Part shown: positions 62,257 to 64,000 of the stretch, in pieces
How the letters are laid out: each line of letters begins with the position of its first letter
Numbering within the stretch: the first letter of the stretch is position 1
Source of the DNA: Margaritispora aquatica
Taxonomy: Eukaryota > Ascomycota > Leotiomycetes > Helotiales > Discinellaceae
DNA: 64,000 bases
Assembly: GCA_007644065.1 (NCBI GenBank)
Contig: VJWN01000004.1
Coordinates: 1,798,001-1,862,000, forward strand
Direction: 5' to 3'
Program-made: the position numbers and the translations under genes
The notes under the pieces: model-generated
Databases searched by the model: none
Seen by the model: the letters and a program-made list of their open reading frames with translations, nothing else
What the model was told of the DNA's origin: nothing

Positions 62257-62772
62257 CTATATTCCAGACTTGACCAACTTTGTGACTTTCTCTTCGATCT
62301 CCTTGTCCGACAATCCTGCTTCCAGTTAGTTTCCGATCATAGCTGTGTAGAAATGGCTCACCTGCTAACGACTCGCTCTTCTCGTTACCAAACTCTGTCA
62401 GAACATTAGCCACAGATCCGACATTGACTTGAAGCCCCAAACTTTGTTGTAGACTCACCATATCGTGCAAATATCCTTGGTTGTGTTCCAGCTGCTTCTC
62501 GGAGCATGATGGGCGTTTGTGGATTGTGCTTCTTCATGGTGGGGTATGTGCGAGCAAGAAAAGCCCTATAATTCCATTAGACTCTGCTATAATTATAGCT
62601 CTCTCCCCCATTATGTGCAATTCCATTCACATAGCAATGGGTCTTCGAAACCAAATCCCTAGATGGACTATGATCTTGCAACTCACCTCGTTGGCCCGCT
62701 GTGCTCAGCGGTCTGGCAGAACAGAAACCGCACCTCCTTCAAAGATTGTGTAAAGGCGTATTTGGCAGACAT
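62257..62772 (-). CDS. Complex I accessory subunit NDUFA2 / B8 (10.5 kDa type)
   Basis: Model, minus strand: exons 62687-62772, 62459-62565, 62362-62394, 62257-62315, giving 94 residues. The sequence reads MSAKYAFTQSLKEVRFLFCQ, then TRAFLARTYPTMKKHNPQTP and IMLREAAGTQPRIFARY, then EFGNEKSESLAG and LSDKEIEEKVTKLVKSGI. This is a full-length match to the mitochondrial NADH:ubiquinone oxidoreductase B8 subunit as I remember it from Neurospora and animals, a thioredoxin-like accessory protein in the matrix arm of respiratory complex I. Four small exons (one of 33 nt) hide it from simple open-frame searches. All splice sites are GTGAGT/GTGAGC with CAG/TAG. It is divergent from the mitochondrial pyruvate carrier gene, with 379 bp between start codons. 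Confidence 0.95.
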
Positions 62773-63151
62773 TTTGTACCTCGTTCTCCCAGTCGTGGTG
62801 TGTCAATTGGCAGTTTTGCTGGTCGAAGTTCCAACGTGAAGATGCGACGAGGTTGAAGCTCCATGCACAAAAGCAAGCATAGGGTGCATAAGTGGCGCTA
62901 AAAAGTTGTGCAAATAAACACCGATACCACCGGCTGACCAGGGCAGGGCAGTACAATTCAACATTTCTACTTCAGCTTATCCGGATTACCCACCAAGGGA
63001 TTTATTTCCAACTCTCCACTCCAGGTTCGATCTCTCGCGTGCCATTTCTAACGGTATCTTTCTCTTCTTTAAGGTCTCTTCAGTACAGACTCCAATTGAC
63101 CCCGCCTTGAAAACGCTTCCAACTCGAATTCTCCCTTCGCATACAGTCATA
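62773..63151. promoter_or_regulatory. Bidirectional promoter of two mitochondrial genes
   Basis: The 379-bp gap between the NDUFA2 start (minus) and the pyruvate-carrier start (plus) holds no gene. It must contain both promoters, and it is pyrimidine-rich next to the carrier gene. Confidence 0.6.
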
Positions 63152-64000
63152 ATGGCTCCCACCTCAACCCTCTTTCGCGCCGCACGCCCTGCTTTCCGAG
63201 CTTCATTCTTCACTTCAAAATCAGCACAATCGCAAGCCTTCCGCGCGACATTTAGAAGCAGTTTCCAGAATGTTGGCAAGAGATGGCAGAGCACTGCTGC
63301 GCCAGAGGCTGCCGCGGAAAGCTGGCTCAAGAGAATGTGGAACAGCCCTATCGGAATCAAGACTGTGCATTTCTGGTGAGTCAAGCTTGCGCAAGAAGGA
63401 ATCAGATGGACTTTTCTGCGGACAATTGCTGATTATCTTTGCTGTACAGGGCACCTGTGATGAAGGTATTTCAATCCTTCCCCCACCTCTAGCTTGGAAC
63501 CCCCAAGAGGAAAAGAGCGTCTGTCACAGCAGCACACGGACAATTTCCAAGCGATATGTGAAGCTTGGGGATACTTGGGTGTCTCATTGAATGATGGACA
63601 TTAGATGGCTGACATCTTGTAACAGTGGGGAATTGTCATTGCTGGAATCAACGACTTGTACCGTCCAGCAGAGAAGCTCTCCTTGACTCAGAATATCGCT
63701 CTTACTTGCACTGGTATCATCTGGACCCGTTGGTGCATGATCATCAAGCCACGAAACATCCTGTAGGTTTTGTGCTCCAATATGCCTCTCTCTGTCTTCC
63801 TTCATGTGTCTGGCACATATATATTGGGAATACAAGCACGTGGAGAATACACACTAACTTGAGCAGTCTCGCAACCGTAAATTTCTTCCTCGGCATGGTC
63901 GGTGTCGTTCAGGTCTCCCGTATCGTCATGTACAACCAAAGCATCAAGAACCAGACCCCAGAGCAGCAACTCGAAGCCGCAAAGGACAGCGTCGTAACAG
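63152..64000 (+). CDS. Mitochondrial pyruvate carrier, MPC2-type (partial, runs off edge)
   Basis: Model: exons 63152-63375, 63450-63465 (16 nt), 63626-63762 and 63867 onward, cut by the window end. An Arg/Ser/Phe-rich N-terminal presequence (MAPTSTLFRAARPAFRASFF) points to mitochondria. The body matches MPC2: NSPIGIKTVHFWAPVMKWGI, then AGINDLYRPAEKLSLTQNIA, LTCTGIIWTRWCMIIKPRN and NFFLGMVGVVQVSRIVMYNQ. It has two to three membrane helices. MPC2 partners with MPC1 in the inner membrane to import pyruvate. The window holds 418 of the tail bases after exon 2, ending within a KDSVVT segment, so only a short C-terminus is missing. Confidence 0.95.

Noticed and set aside
1..64000. CRISPR arrays, transposons and tRNA genes
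   Set aside because: No spaced direct repeats, terminal repeats, transposase or reverse-transcriptase frames, or full tRNA structures were seen by eye; a program search would be needed to exclude them fully.

Overview
The window looks like nuclear chromosomal DNA of a filamentous ascomycete (Pezizomycotina; a leotiomycete-like fungus would fit, but the class is a guess). The reasons are: genes broken by many short introns (mostly 47-115 nt) with GT..AG ends and CTAAC/CTGAC branch sites; fungal Zn2Cys6 regulators; a dispersed 5S rRNA gene; a complex I subunit gene, which excludes Saccharomyces-type yeasts; and long intergenic spaces full of simple repeats. Exon coordinates were built by hand from splice signals and frame continuity. 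In every complete gene model the exon lengths add up to a multiple of three.

Layout. 2.8-8.2 kb: a large WD40/Gemin5-like protein with an SR- and proline-rich tail. 9.7-10.3 kb: a probably broken small secreted-protein gene. 11.6-12.4 kb (minus): the Hsp90 co-chaperone p23, divergent from the ESCRT-III gene vps24 at 13.2-14.0 kb. 15.1-18.6 kb: two convergent, cysteine-free secreted proteins with matching gene architecture. 20.2-27.9 kb: two Zn2Cys6 regulators flanking an O6-alkylguanine-DNA alkyltransferase gene and a decayed open frame. 27.9-35.5 kb: a gene-poor stretch. 35.5-37.0 kb: a membrane-anchored GH16 glycosidase. 37.0-46.3 kb: a second gene-poor stretch rich in microsatellites. 46.4-52.2 kb: a family 2 glycosyltransferase (chitin/hyaluronan-synthase-like) followed on the same strand by a membrane acyltransferase-3 protein. 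52.2-56.7 kb: a third gene-poor stretch. 56.7-58.1 kb: a GPI-type fasciclin protein. 60.3 kb: 5S rRNA. 60.9-62.0 kb: a 2-oxoglutarate/Fe(II) dioxygenase. 62.3-62.8 kb (minus): complex I subunit NDUFA2/B8, divergent from the mitochondrial pyruvate carrier gene that runs off the right edge.

Themes. The 35-58 kb half carries four cell-surface genes (GH16, GT2, acyltransferase 3, FAS1); the GT2-acyltransferase pair may make and acylate an extracellular polymer. The right end pairs two mitochondrial energy genes on one shared promoter. Several genes show disrupted structures: a lost splice acceptor in the alkyltransferase, half a zinc cluster missing in a regulator, and two decayed secreted-protein frames. 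The most novel candidate is the cysteine-free secreted pair with a C-terminal glycine-zipper-like segment.
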